Shown: one piece after another, positions 1 through 8,331 of the stretch
Layout of the letters: every line of letters starts with the position of its first letter
Position numbering within the stretch: position 1 is the first letter of the stretch
Assembly (NCBI RefSeq): GCF_018131185.1
Contig: NZ_JAFCJE010000009.1
Coordinates: 124,001-188,000, forward strand
Direction of reading: 5' to 3'
DNA from: Bradyrhizobium diazoefficiens
GTDB lineage: Bacteria > Pseudomonadota > Alphaproteobacteria > Rhizobiales > Xanthobacteraceae
DNA: 64,000 nucleotides
Program-made: the position numbers and the translations under genes
The notes under the pieces: generated by a model
What the model saw: the letters and a program-made list of their open reading frames with translations, nothing else
Database searches by the model: none
Told to the model about the DNA's origin: nothing

Positions 1-273
1 CGTACGCTGGAATCACACCGGTCGTGTGCGCGACGCTCTCGCTCACGGTTGCCCGCCCTGCGAAGCTCTTCGCGCCGATGCAATCAGCGTCCACCGCCGC
101 CCGGCCCGCGTTCGTGACGATCGCGATACGCCCCTCTTCCTTGGGCCGGGTTGGCGCGACACATACGCCCTTTCCGAATTTCGGTAAAGTGGAATATTTT
201 CGGCTGCGCGCATTGACCGACCAGTTGGGTGTTTTGCCCGTCGGGCAACCAAGGGATGGTAGCGCCCCTCGCC

Positions 274-396
274 GTTCCGGGGCACGACGAAGTCGCGAGC
301 CCGGAATTCATTTCACAGCGCGTGATGCGGGCCGATGGATTCTCAGGTGCGCAATTGCGCACCATAGCTTGATGCCACGCATCCTCCCGGAATGAC
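274..396. repeat. Intergenic GTCATTCCGG-type inverted repeat, long form
   Basis: The element starts with a worn GTTCCGGGGC and ends with CCCGGAATGAC, the same ends as the shorter elements at 3819 and 63069. It occupies the non-coding lead-in to argE. Bases 1-273 hold no gene I can support; the open frames there have no recognisable domain and no ribosome binding site. Confidence 0.55.
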
Positions 397-484
397 GGCG
401 GCGGTGTTTATTTGCCCAAGGAGACCTCACATTGGTATGGTTCCTGCAAGCACTCCAACCTCCTTCCCCTGACAGAACGAGACA

Positions 485-1663
485 ATGCAGAACTCAAGAC
501 CCGATCGCATCCGCAAACTCCTCGCCGACCTCGTTGGCTTCGACACCATCAGCGACCGCACCAACCTGCCCCTGATTGCCCATATCGAGAGCTACCTCGC
601 CGCGTTCGGCATCAAGGGTGAGCGCATCATCGATGAGACCGGACAGAAGGCCTCGCTGTGGGTCACCATCGGACCGCAGGATCGGCCAGGCTTCGTCCTG
701 TCGGGACACACCGATGTCGTGCCGGTCGTCGGCCAGGACTGGAGCCACGATCCGTTCAAGCTGATCGAGCGCGACGGCAAGCTCTATGGCCGAGGCACCA
801 CCGACATGAAGGGCTTTGTCGCGGTGTGCCTCGCCATGGTGCCGGAGATGGTGGAAGCGAAGCTCGCAACGCCGATTCACCTGGCGATCTCCTATGACGA
901 AGAGATCGGCTGCGTCGGCGTGCGGCCGATGCTACGCGAGGTCGCGAAGAAGAAGATCAAGCCGCTCGGCGCCTTCATCGGCGAGCCGACCGAGATGAAG
1001 GTGATCATCGGCCACAAGGGCAAGCACGGCGTGCGCGCGACGTTTCGCGGGCTCGCCCGCCATTCCTCGATCGCGCCCGACGGCGTCAACGCGATCGAAT
1101 ATGCGGCCGAATTGATCGTCGAGATCCGCCGCCGCGCCGAGCAACTCGCGGCCGCGCGCGCGACGGACAGCCTCTACGACGTTCCGCACTCGACGCTGCT
1201 CACCAGCATCGTGCATGGCGGCGCGGCGCTGAACATCGTGCCTGACACCTGCACGGTGGATTTCGAATGCCGCGGCATCGGTATCACCGAGTCGCGCGAG
1301 GTCACGGATGCGATCGTCGCCTGGGCCAAGGCCGAGCTCGACCCGGCGATGAAAGCACGGCATCCCGATTGCGGCATCGATTTCGAGGAGATCCTCGACT
1401 ATCCCGCGCTCGACACCGCTGCCGACGCGGCCATCGTCACGCTCGCCAAGAGCCTTGCGGGTCGCAACGACCACGCCAAGGTCGCCTTCGGTACCGAGGC
1501 CAGCCTGTTCGCGAGCATGGCGGATGTGCCTTCCGTCGTGATCGGCCCCGGCGCGATCGCGCAGGCGCACACGCCGGATGAGTTCGTGGAGATGGCCGAA
1601 CTGGAGAAATGCGCAGGCTTCGTGGAGAGGCTAATCGCGCATTGTGCGGAGGGCGCCTCTTAG
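485..1663 (+). CDS. argE: Acetylornithine deacetylase (M20 metallopeptidase family)
   Basis: Cytosolic zinc hydrolase that removes the acetyl group from N-acetyl-L-ornithine in arginine synthesis. The 392 residues show the M20 layout: SGHTDVVP (His75, Asp77), YGRGTTDMKG with the bridging Asp107, the catalytic SYDEE (Glu139/Glu140), and GEPTE (Glu167), followed by a dimerisation insert starting near HKGKHGV and a C-terminal AQAHTPDE carrying the last zinc-ligand histidine. Length is normal for ArgE. No other arginine gene is adjacent, so the call rests on the protein alone. A related M20 deacylase, such as succinyl-diaminopimelate desuccinylase, is less likely because the ArgE-type motifs match throughout. 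Confidence 0.9.
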   Translation: MQNSRPDRIRKLLADLVGFDTISDRTNLPLIAHIESYLAAFGIKGERIIDETGQKASLWVTIGPQDRPGFVLSGHTDVVPVVGQDWSHDPFKLIERDGKLYGRGTTDMKGFVAVCLAMVPEMVEAKLATPIHLAISYDEEIGCVGVRPMLREVAKKKIKPLGAFIGEPTEMKVIIGHKGKHGVRATFRGLARHSSIAPDGVNAIEYAAELIVEIRRRAEQLAAARATDSLYDVPHSTLLTSIVHGGAALNIVPDTCTVDFECRGIGITESREVTDAIVAWAKAELDPAMKARHPDCGIDFEEILDYPALDTAADAAIVTLAKSLAGRNDHAKVAFGTEASLFASMADVPSVVIGPGAIAQAHTPDEFVEMAELEKCAGFVERLIAHCAEGAS

Positions 1664-1670
1664 GCGCTGC

Positions 1671-1762
1671 CGTAGAGTGGGCAAATCGGAGCGTGCCCAC
1701 CGTTTTCGTGTGATCGCGGAGAGATGGTGGGCACGGCGGTACGCGCGTTTGCCCACCCTACG
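1671..1762. repeat. Inverted repeat with GTGGGCAAA / TTTGCCCACCCTACG ends
   Basis: Begins CGTAGAGTGGGCAAA and ends TTTGCCCACCCTACG, so the outer 15 bases are complementary apart from one position, with a second GTGCCCAC / GTGGGCAC pair inside. It lies between the convergent ends of argE and the lysE-like gene and could form a hairpin in either transcript. Confidence 0.65.
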
Positions 1763-1776
1763 CGAGCCAACCTGCC

Positions 1777-2403
1777 TCACCGCTCCTGCAAGGCCAGCCG
1801 CACACCGACGGCGCAGTAGATGGCGCCGACCACCTTGCCCTGCCACTTCACCACCGCCGGATGGCGGCGCAGGAGGTTGCCGAGACGGCCGGCGCCGACG
1901 GCGAACACGACGGTGCTGAACAGACCGAGCAGTACGAAGACGACACCGAGAATGGCAAGCTGAAGTGCGGGCGCGCCGTGCTCCGGCTTCACGAATTGCG
2001 GCAGGAACGCCAGGAAGAAAAGTGCGGTCTTGGGATTGAGCACTTCGGCCAGCACGGCCTGGCGGAAGGCGCGGCCCGCGCCAATCTGGGGCGCGGCGCC
2101 GTTCAACTCGACCGGGGCCCTGTCGAGCATGGCGCGAATGCCGAGATAAATCAGGAAGCCAGCGCCGGCATATTTGACGATGCTGAACAGCAGCGCCGAG
2201 GTCGCTATGATCGCCGACAGCCCGACGATGGCCATGCAGGTGTGGATGATGTCGCCCGCAGCAATTCCCGCTCCGGTCGCGATGCCTACCTTTGTGCCGG
2301 AACTCGCCGCACGCGCTATTGTCAGCAGCGTCGCTGGCCCGGGAATAAAGACGAAGCCGAGGACAATGAGGATGTAGGTGGTGAGGGTGATCTGGTCGAT
2401 CAT
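1777..2403 (-). CDS. LysE/RhtB-family amino-acid exporter
   Basis: Inner-membrane exporter of the LysE/RhtB/threonine-efflux family, 208 residues, the usual length. The N-terminal helix carries the family signature FIPGPATLLTIARAASSG (about residues 18-36), followed by a glycine-rich second segment (GIATGAGIAAGDIIH) and four or five further hydrophobic helices. The second half, with FFLAFLPQFV, is also typical. Substrate cannot be told from sequence; amino acids or homoserine lactones are the family range. It is convergent with argE and stands alone. Confidence 0.85.
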   Translation of the reverse strand: MIDQITLTTYILIVLGFVFIPGPATLLTIARAASSGTKVGIATGAGIAAGDIIHTCMAIVGLSAIIATSALLFSIVKYAGAGFLIYLGIRAMLDRAPVELNGAAPQIGAGRAFRQAVLAEVLNPKTALFFLAFLPQFVKPEHGAPALQLAILGVVFVLLGLFSTVVFAVGAGRLGNLLRRHPAVVKWQGKVVGAIYCAVGVRLALQER

Positions 2404-2450
2404 GCGTCCGTCTCTACCTGAACCGATGCTGGGCTCGCCACCCGCCGCCC

Positions 2451-2536
2451 GTCATGGCGAGGAGCGTAGCGACGAGGCAATCTAGACTACTGCCGTGGAA
2501 AGATCCTGGATTGCTTAGCTTCCGCTCGCAATGACG
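2451..2536. repeat. GTCATTGCGAG-type intergenic repeat, worn copy
   Basis: Reads GTCATGGCGAGGAGC at one end and GCTCGCAATGAC at the other, with an internal GGCAATC / GGATTGC pair. Same family as the cleaner copy at 60274. Together with the next element it fills most of the 330-base gap upstream of the lysE-like gene, where I see no coding sequence. Confidence 0.65.
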
Positions 2537-2560
2537 GCGGAATAAACCCACCTCATCACT

Positions 2561-2668
2561 GCTGTCATGCCCCGGCTTGACCGGGGCATCCAGTACGCCG
2601 CGGCGTCTCGGTTCAAGCACTGGCGTCTCTGGAATACTGGATTGCCCGCCTTCGCGGGCAATGACAGC
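2561..2668. repeat. GCTGTCAT...ATGACAGC inverted repeat
   Basis: The outermost eight bases are perfect complements (GCTGTCAT and ATGACAGC). Inside are two small hairpins, CCCCGGCTTGACCGGGG and GCCCGCCTTCGCGGGC. It lies downstream of the phosphotransferase gene, where the hairpins could end transcription. Confidence 0.65.
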
Positions 2669-2733
2669 GAATGTGCGGGATGACGAACTCCCGAAAGCGA
2701 AAGGCGCGGCCGTCAGCCGCGCCTTCGCTCTTG

Positions 2734-3792
2734 CTACACTGCGCCCGCTTTCTGCGCATACTCCCACGACGCCTGCGACAGCGGCACGGTGCGCTTGGCG
2801 GATTCGAGGGCCTTGGCGTTGGCGGCGGTGCCGTCGCGGACACGGCCGGCGATGCCCTGCGTGATGCCGGCGAGGCGGAACAGATTGTAGGCGAAATACC
2901 AGTTGAGATCGGGCACCGTCATTTTGGTGACGTTGCAATAAATCTGCGCGGCCTCTTCCACGCTCGGGATGTTGAGCGCCTTGAGGTCGGCGCCATCGAG
3001 GCCCGGCATGATCCACTGCATCAACAGATACGTGAAGTCGGCCATGGGATCGCCGAGCGTCGACAGCTCCCAATCGAGCACGGCCTGCACGCGCGGTTCC
3101 GTCGCGTGGAAAATCATGTTGTCGAGACGATAGTCGCCGTGGACGATCGAGACGCGCGCCTGCTCCGGCACGGTCTTGGGCAGCCATTCGGCAACCTTCT
3201 CGAACTCCGGAATGTGCTGCGTTTCGGAGGCGCGATATTGCTTGGTCCAGCGGTCGATCTGGCGCGCAAAATAGTTGCCGGGCTTGCCGAAATCGCCAAG
3301 GCCAATCGCCGTGGGATCGTACATGTGCAGTTTCGCCAGCGTTTCGATCTTGCTGGTGAAGATCTTGCGCCGCGCATCGCGATCCTGGCTCGGCAGCGTC
3401 GGATCCCAGAACACCCGGCCCTCCTCCATCGACATGATGTAGAAAGCGGCGCCGATGACGCTATCGTCCTGACACAGCGCGTAGGCACGCGCGACCGGGA
3501 AACCCTGCTTGCCGAGCGCTGCGATCACGCGATATTCGCGGTCGACCGCATGCGCCGACGGCAGCAATTTGCCGAACGGCTTGCGGCGCATCACGTAGGA
3601 ACGGTTCGGCGTGTTCAGCCGGTAGGTCGGATTGGACTGGCCGCCCTTGAACTGGAGCACGACCAGCGGACCCTCGAAGCCTTCGACGTTATCGCGCATC
3701 CAGGCTTCCAGGCGCAGCTCGTCGAAACGATGCCGCTCCTCGACCGGCTTGGTGCCCGAAAACTCTTCGTCTTTCCTGACGCCGTCCGCCAC
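2734..3792 (-). CDS. Phosphotransferase-family protein paired with an acyl-CoA dehydrogenase
   Basis: Aminoglycoside-phosphotransferase/ACAD10-like kinase fold, 352 residues. Visible are the nucleotide-loop region FKGGQSNPTYRL, a YVMRRKPFGK segment with the ATP-contact lysine, the catalytic HGDYRLDN (218-225) and the metal-binding LDWELSTLGDP (239-249). In mammals and many bacteria this domain travels with an acyl-CoA dehydrogenase; ACAD10/11 phosphorylate 4-hydroxyacyl-CoAs before elimination. Here the dehydrogenase is the next gene upstream on the same strand, so a joint role in 4-hydroxy-fatty-acid breakdown is a reasonable inference. True antibiotic phosphorylation is unlikely. Confidence 0.85.
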   Translation of the reverse strand: MADGVRKDEEFSGTKPVEERHRFDELRLEAWMRDNVEGFEGPLVVLQFKGGQSNPTYRLNTPNRSYVMRRKPFGKLLPSAHAVDREYRVIAALGKQGFPVARAYALCQDDSVIGAAFYIMSMEEGRVFWDPTLPSQDRDARRKIFTSKIETLAKLHMYDPTAIGLGDFGKPGNYFARQIDRWTKQYRASETQHIPEFEKVAEWLPKTVPEQARVSIVHGDYRLDNMIFHATEPRVQAVLDWELSTLGDPMADFTYLLMQWIMPGLDGADLKALNIPSVEEAAQIYCNVTKMTVPDLNWYFAYNLFRLAGITQGIAGRVRDGTAANAKALESAKRTVPLSQASWEYAQKAGAV

Positions 3793-3818
3793 AATGACGC
3801 TCCCTCTTTTTCTTGTCG

Positions 3819-3897
3819 GTCATTCCGGGATGGTCCGAAGGACCAGACCCGGAATCTCGAGATTCAGGGTTCTCGCTTCGCGAGCCCCGGAATGACG
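3819..3897. repeat. GTCATTCCGGG...CCCCGGAATGAC inverted repeat
   Basis: A 79-base element with nearly perfect complementary ends and a central TCTCGCTTCGCGAG hairpin. It separates the acyl-CoA dehydrogenase from the downstream phosphotransferase and may weaken read-through between them. Confidence 0.7.
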
Positions 3898-3931
3898 GTG
3901 GGGAGAGCGCGGTCAGCGCTCTCCGCCGTCC

Positions 3932-5167
3932 TTAGTGACTTGGAGAGTTTGCATACTTCCGAACCTCAAGCCTGGCAATGGCGCGATTGTGCACCTCGTC
4001 CGGGCCGTCGGCGAGACGGAGTGTGCGGATGTGGGCGTAGTCCTTGGCAAGGCCCGCCTCGTCCGAGACACCGGCGCCGCCAAACGCCTGAATCGCCTCG
4101 TCGATGATCTTCAGCGCCATGTTGGGCGCTGCGACCTTGATCATGGCGATCTCGGCCTGCGCGGTCTTGTTGCCGACCTTGTCCATCATGTCGGCGGCCT
4201 TGAGGCAGAGCAGGCGCGTCATCTCGATGTTGGTGCGGGCTTCGCCGATGCGCTGCTCCCACACGGAATGCTCGACGATCTTCTTTCCGAAGGCGCTGCG
4301 CGAGGACAGACGCTTCACCATCTTCTCCAGCGCCTCCTCGGCCTTGCCGATCGTGCGCATGCAGTGATGGATACGGCCCGGACCAAGACGGCCCTGCGCG
4401 ATCTCGAAGCCGCGGCCTTCGCCAAGCAGGATGTTCTCCTTGGGCACGCGGACGTTGTCGAGCAGCACCTGGGCGTGGCCGTGCGGCGCGTCGTCGAAGC
4501 CGAACACCGGCAGCATCTTCTCGACCTTGATACCGGGGGTATCGAGCGGAACCAGGATCTGCGACTGCTGCTGATGCTTGGCCGCCTTGAAATCGGTCTT
4601 GCCCATCAGGATCGCGATCTTGCAGCGGGGATCGCCGACGCCGGACGACCACCATTTGCGGCCGTTGATGACGTAATGGTCGCCGTCCTTCTCGATGCGG
4701 GTCTCGATATTGGTGGCGTCGGAGGACGCAACCGCCGGTTCCGTCATCAGGAAGGCCGAGCGGATCTCGCCGTCCATCAGCGGACGCAGCCATTTGCGCT
4801 TCTGCTCCTTGGAGCCGTAGCGGATGAACACCTCCATGTTGCCGGTGTCGGGCGCGGAACAGTTGAACACTTCCGAGGCCCAGGTGATGCGGCCCATTTC
4901 TTCCGACAGCAGCGCGTATTCGAGATTGGTCAATCCCGCGCCGCGGAATTCGTCGTCCTCATGCTCGCTCGGCGGCATGAACATGTTCCAGAGGCCTTCG
5001 GCCTTGGCCTTCTTCTTGAGGTCCTCGAGGATCGGGATCACTTTCCAGCGCTCGCCGCTGTGATCCTGCTGGTCATAGATCGGCACCGCCGGGCGCACGT
5101 GCTTGGCCATGAAGGACCTCACGCGGTCGAGCCATTCCTTCTGCTTGGGGGACAGATCGAAATCCAT
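3932..5167 (-). CDS. Acyl-CoA dehydrogenase (ACAD10/11-like)
   Basis: FAD-dependent alpha,beta-dehydrogenase of acyl-CoA thioesters, 411 residues. Motifs: MTEPAVASSDATN (141-153) in the flavin and substrate region, the beta-domain KWWSSGVGDPR, the C-terminal QAFGGAGVSDE (about 370) and DGPDEVH (about 398). The ATG chosen has a GAGGAG ribosome site eight bases upstream; the open frame runs further back but without any signal. The next gene downstream is the ACAD10-type phosphotransferase domain as a separate protein. A divergent tetR lies 224 bases away with a palindrome between, which suggests local control. Confidence 0.92.
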   Translation of the reverse strand: MDFDLSPKQKEWLDRVRSFMAKHVRPAVPIYDQQDHSGERWKVIPILEDLKKKAKAEGLWNMFMPPSEHEDDEFRGAGLTNLEYALLSEEMGRITWASEVFNCSAPDTGNMEVFIRYGSKEQKRKWLRPLMDGEIRSAFLMTEPAVASSDATNIETRIEKDGDHYVINGRKWWSSGVGDPRCKIAILMGKTDFKAAKHQQQSQILVPLDTPGIKVEKMLPVFGFDDAPHGHAQVLLDNVRVPKENILLGEGRGFEIAQGRLGPGRIHHCMRTIGKAEEALEKMVKRLSSRSAFGKKIVEHSVWEQRIGEARTNIEMTRLLCLKAADMMDKVGNKTAQAEIAMIKVAAPNMALKIIDEAIQAFGGAGVSDEAGLAKDYAHIRTLRLADGPDEVHNRAIARLEVRKYANSPSH

Positions 5168-5332
5168 GGGACGCTCCTCGTCTCTCTCTTTGCGAGCCTG
5201 CTGGCTTCGCGGGCCTGTTTTGCGCCGGACTGTCCACCGCTTGCGCGCAGCCCGCAAGCGCGCTTGCGGTGCCTTCGGAACCAACCTTTGGAGTTGCGAA
5301 CGAGTCCCGATTGCGGATTGACATCTCCGGCC

Positions 5333-5363
5333 TTCAAACGATAGTTTCATACAACTGTTTGAA
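5333..5363. promoter_or_regulatory. Candidate TetR operator between the dehydrogenase and tetR
   Basis: TTCAAAC (5333-5339) and GTTTGAA (5357-5363) form a 7-base inverted repeat 17 apart, with weaker symmetry inside. It sits 28 bases before the tetR start and 165 bases before the divergent dehydrogenase, the usual spot for an autoregulating TetR. Binding is inferred. Confidence 0.5.
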
Positions 5364-5391
5364 TTGCAACTCCCTCCCCTCAGGGGCACTC

Positions 5392-6054
5392 ATGGCCAGC
5401 GATCATACGAGGTCTGCCATTCTCGCCGCCGCCGAACGGCTCTATGCCGATCGCGGCTTCGGCGACGTGACGCTGCGCGACATCGTCGCGGAGGCCGGTG
5501 TCAACCTGGCGGCGGTGAACTATCATTTCGGCTCGAAAGACGAGTTGATCGCGGAATTATTTGTCACGCGCTCGATCGCCACCAACCGCGAGCGTTTGCG
5601 CGAGTTGAAAGCGGCGGAAGAGCAAGGCGGCGGCCGCGCGCCGATCGAGGTGATCCTGCACGCGCTGGTCGGGCCGACGCTGCGCGGCTGTCTCGGCCCC
5701 GAGAACCAGCGTTCCACGGCGGCGCGCTTCATGATCCGCGCCTCGATCGAATCCGTGCCGCCGATCCGCCGCATCAAGAACCGCGAGATCGACCATCTGC
5801 GGAAATTCGCCGGCGCGATGCGCCGCGCCCTGCCCGAGCGCAGCGAGGTCGATATCTACTGGGGCCTCAACTTTGCGCTCGCGATGGCGCACCACACCAT
5901 CCGCGAGAGCGAGCGGTTGACCAAGCTGTCGGAAGGCAAATGCGATCTCGACGACGTCGAGGATGTCGTCGCGCGCGTGGTCAGCGTCGCGACGATGGCG
6001 CTGACGGCGGGAAAGATCGAGGCGAAGGCGCCGTCGCGGTTGGCGGCGCGATAA
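5392..6054 (+). CDS. TetR-family transcriptional regulator
   Basis: DNA-binding repressor of 220 residues. The N-terminal helix-turn-helix is clear: a first helix ILAAAERLYADRGF, then VTLRDIVAEAGVNLAAVNYHFGSKDELIAEL (about residues 25-55). The remainder is the helical ligand and dimer domain. The start at ATGGCCAGC follows the inverted repeat at 5333 and removes an unsupported 41-residue extension. Its divergent neighbour is the acyl-CoA dehydrogenase, so an acyl-CoA or fatty-acid effector is likely but unproven. It ends four bases before the convergent ridA-like gene. Confidence 0.88.
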   Translation: MASDHTRSAILAAAERLYADRGFGDVTLRDIVAEAGVNLAAVNYHFGSKDELIAELFVTRSIATNRERLRELKAAEEQGGGRAPIEVILHALVGPTLRGCLGPENQRSTAARFMIRASIESVPPIRRIKNREIDHLRKFAGAMRRALPERSEVDIYWGLNFALAMAHHTIRESERLTKLSEGKCDLDDVEDVVARVVSVATMALTAGKIEAKAPSRLAAR

Positions 6055-6058
6055 TCCC

Positions 6059-6451
6059 TCACACCATCGCGATGCAGTCGATCTCGACGTCGAAGGGGCC
6101 GAACCATTCCGGCGTGCAGACGAAGATCCGCGCCGGCGGATCCGTGGGGAAATAGCGGGCGTATACGGCGTTGAAGGCGGCGAAATGTCTGGTCGAGGTG
6201 CAGTACACGTTGCACTTCATGACATTGTCGAGCGAAGCGCCGGCCGCCGCGAGGCACAGCTTCATCTGCTCCATGACGAGCTCGCCCTGCCGCTCGATCG
6301 GCACTTCCGCGATCTCGCCGGTCGCGGGATCGAATGGCGGCAGGCCGGAGACGAAGATCATGTGGCCGGCACGCGTCACCGGCGAGGTCGGCGCTTTCAC
6401 GCGATCGAGGAACGTCGAAATCGGTTCGACGCGGAGCGCTTCGCGTTTCAT
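6059..6451 (-). CDS. RidA-family (YjgF/YER057c/UK114) protein
   Basis: Small trimeric enamine/imine deaminase-fold protein, 130 residues. Family marks are VSGLPPFDPATGEI, the long second helix with EQMKLCLAAAGASLDNVMKCNVYCT, and the ending VEIDCIAMV. Whether it is a true RidA depends on the arginine equivalent to Arg105, which I cannot place with confidence because the segment near ARIFVCTPEW is unusual; other subfamilies act in ring-cleavage or hydroxymuconate pathways. An AAGGTGG ribosome site precedes the ATG. It is convergent with tetR. Confidence 0.82.
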   Translation of the reverse strand: MKREALRVEPISTFLDRVKAPTSPVTRAGHMIFVSGLPPFDPATGEIAEVPIERQGELVMEQMKLCLAAAGASLDNVMKCNVYCTSTRHFAAFNAVYARYFPTDPPARIFVCTPEWFGPFDVEIDCIAMV

Positions 6452-6544
6452 GGGCAGCCACCTTCGGTTGGAGCGAGACTGACGCCGTGCTACATCATCC
6501 TGCAGCCGGCATGTTTCGCTTCTGACCGAAGTGTGAGCGGGTGA

Positions 6545-6760
6545 TCAGGCCCGCTGCGGCATCTCCTCGGCCTCTTCCTTGGCGAGCAGCAGCAGCATCT
6601 CGATGCCCATCTCGCCTTCCTGCGGCGAGCGGATGAACTTGATCTCGTCGGCACTCTGCCGCAGTGCGGCAACAATGGCGACGGCCTGATTGGCGGTGGC
6701 CGCCTCGGTCGCCAGAATTGCCTTCTGGTTCTTGGCCTGGAACCCGATCGTGTAGGACAT
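6545..6760 (-). CDS. Small conserved hypothetical protein
   Basis: A 71-residue acidic protein with no recognised domain. It has a strong ribosome binding site (GGGAGGGAAG) six bases before the ATG and coding-like composition, and it lies between the RidA-like and CoA-transferase genes on the same strand. The helix-rich sequence (AEEAEEM end, repeated alanines) suggests a compact soluble protein. Function unknown. Confidence 0.55.
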   Translation of the reverse strand: MSYTIGFQAKNQKAILATEAATANQAVAIVAALRQSADEIKFIRSPQEGEMGIEMLLLLAKEEAEEMPQRA

Positions 6761-6886
6761 TCGCTTCCCTCCCCGAACTCAAGTAGAGGGATCGAATCAG
6801 AGTCGCGCGTAAAGCGAAAGCCTGTGCGACTACGGACCGGACTTATCTGGGGATGGCCCGCAAGCCTCAGGCAAGGCCAAGCGTCG

Positions 6887-6917
6887 CTCCCCTTTTCGCC
6901 TTTCGGGAGAAGGGGAG
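6887..6917 (-). terminator. Hairpin just after the CaiB gene
   Basis: CTCCCCTT (6887-6894) and AAGGGGAG (6910-6917) pair perfectly around a 15-base loop, directly after the stop codon of the CoA-transferase gene. There is no long T run, so termination strength is uncertain. Confidence 0.45.
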
Positions 6918-6924
6918 AAAAGCG

Positions 6925-8154
6925 CTAGATGATCCCCTGCTTCTTCAACTCCTCGATCTTTCCCGCATCATAGCCGAGCTTGCCGCCGAGCACCTCCTGC
7001 GTGTGCTCGCCGAGCAGCGGCGGGGCGCGGTAGTCGGTGATGGGGGTGCCCGAGAGGGTCAGCGCGTTGCGGATCAGGGAAAGCTCGGGCTCGAACTTAT
7101 GCTGCGTCTTGACCCGCATGCCGCGCGACTGAACGTGCGGATCGGAGAACACCTGCTCGAAATTGTTGATCGGACCGGAGGGCACGCCGGCCTCCTCCAG
7201 CTTCTCCAGCCAGTAGGCCACCGGCTGCTTGAGGAACAGGCCGGCGAAGATCGCCATGATCTCCTTGCCGTGCACGACACGGTCGTTGTTCTGGACGAAG
7301 CGCGGATCGTTCGCGAGCTCCGGCTCGCCGAGCACGGCGCAGGTCTTTCGGAACTGGCCGTCGTTGCCGACCACCAGCATCAATTCGCCGTCGGTGCAGC
7401 GGAATACGCCGGCCGGCATGCCGCCATTGCCCCAGGTGCCGCGGCGCGGCGGGGTCTTGCCGTTGACGAGGTAGATCTGCAGCCAGTGCGACAGGGACGC
7501 GATGACGGTGTCGAACAGGCAGACGTCGATGTGCTGCCCCTGCCCGTCATTGGCGTCGCGGTGATAGAGCGCGGAGAGAATGCCGATCGAGGTGTTCATG
7601 CCGGTCATGTAGTCGACGATAGACGGACCGACCTTCATCGGGCCCTCGCCCGGCTCGCCGTCCATGTGGCCGGTGACGCTCATCAGCCCTCCCATCGCCT
7701 GCAGGATGGCGTCATAGCCGGCGCGCGGCGCATAGGGACCGGTCTGGCCGAAGCCGGTCACCGAGCAGTAGATGATGCCGGGGTTGACCGCCTTGATGGT
7801 CTCGTAATCGAGGCCGTAGCGCTTGAGGTCGCCGACCTTGTAGTTCTCCATGAAGACGTCGACGTCCTTGGCGAGCTCGCGGATGATCGCCTGCCCCTCG
7901 GGCTTGGCGATATTGACCGTGACCGACTTCTTGTTGCGGTTGGCGCAGAGGTAGAAGGAATTGTTGTTGTTGGCCTTGCCTTCCGGATCGGTCAGGTAAG
8001 GCGGCCCGAATGCGCGCGCATCGTCGCCGGTGCCCGGTCGCTCGATCTTGATCACCTCCGCACCGAGATCGCCCAGCATCTGGGCCGACAACGGCCCGGC
8101 GAGGACGCGCGTGAGATCAAGGATCTTGATGCCTGAAAGCGGCAGGGCCGACAT
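6925..8154 (-). CDS. CaiB/BaiF-type (class III) CoA-transferase
   Basis: Transfers CoA between acids through an enzyme-bound anhydride; cytosolic. The 409 residues begin with the family opening IKILDLTRVLAGPLSAQMLGDLGAEVIKIE and contain GFGQTGPYAPRAGYD and the GPSIVDYMTG stretch, where Asp181 sits at the usual catalytic position. The ATG chosen has GGAGGAAG just upstream; the open frame before it is not supported. Substrate is not predictable: formyl-, succinyl- and carnitine-CoA transferases look alike. A second member of the family is encoded at 46645. Confidence 0.9.
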   Translation of the reverse strand: MSALPLSGIKILDLTRVLAGPLSAQMLGDLGAEVIKIERPGTGDDARAFGPPYLTDPEGKANNNNSFYLCANRNKKSVTVNIAKPEGQAIIRELAKDVDVFMENYKVGDLKRYGLDYETIKAVNPGIIYCSVTGFGQTGPYAPRAGYDAILQAMGGLMSVTGHMDGEPGEGPMKVGPSIVDYMTGMNTSIGILSALYHRDANDGQGQHIDVCLFDTVIASLSHWLQIYLVNGKTPPRRGTWGNGGMPAGVFRCTDGELMLVVGNDGQFRKTCAVLGEPELANDPRFVQNNDRVVHGKEIMAIFAGLFLKQPVAYWLEKLEEAGVPSGPINNFEQVFSDPHVQSRGMRVKTQHKFEPELSLIRNALTLSGTPITDYRAPPLLGEHTQEVLGGKLGYDAGKIEELKKQGII

Positions 8155-8331
8155 GTAAGCTTCCTCCGGGAACTGGATATTGGCGCGGCGGCGAGATCGC
8201 GGTCCGCGCTCCCTGCGGATACACCATTTTAGCGCGGTGAGCACTGCACTGGCGGCATACGGCTATCTCCTGCCGGGCACGGAGGGCGGCGCCGGCCGCA
8301 ACTTTCCGCGCCGCGATATTGCCTGGAGGGC

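Noticed and set aside
24..395. 123-codon frame at the left edge
   Set aside because: No motif, no ribosome site, and half of it lies in a repeat element.
2671..4107. Long plus-strand open frame opposite the phosphotransferase gene
   Set aside because: It is the antisense shadow of a clearly coding gene in high-GC DNA; it has no domain and no ribosome site.
6853..8136. 427-codon plus-strand frame opposite the CaiB gene
   Set aside because: Antisense shadow: His/Arg/Val-rich composition without any family motif, while the minus strand has complete CaiB motifs.
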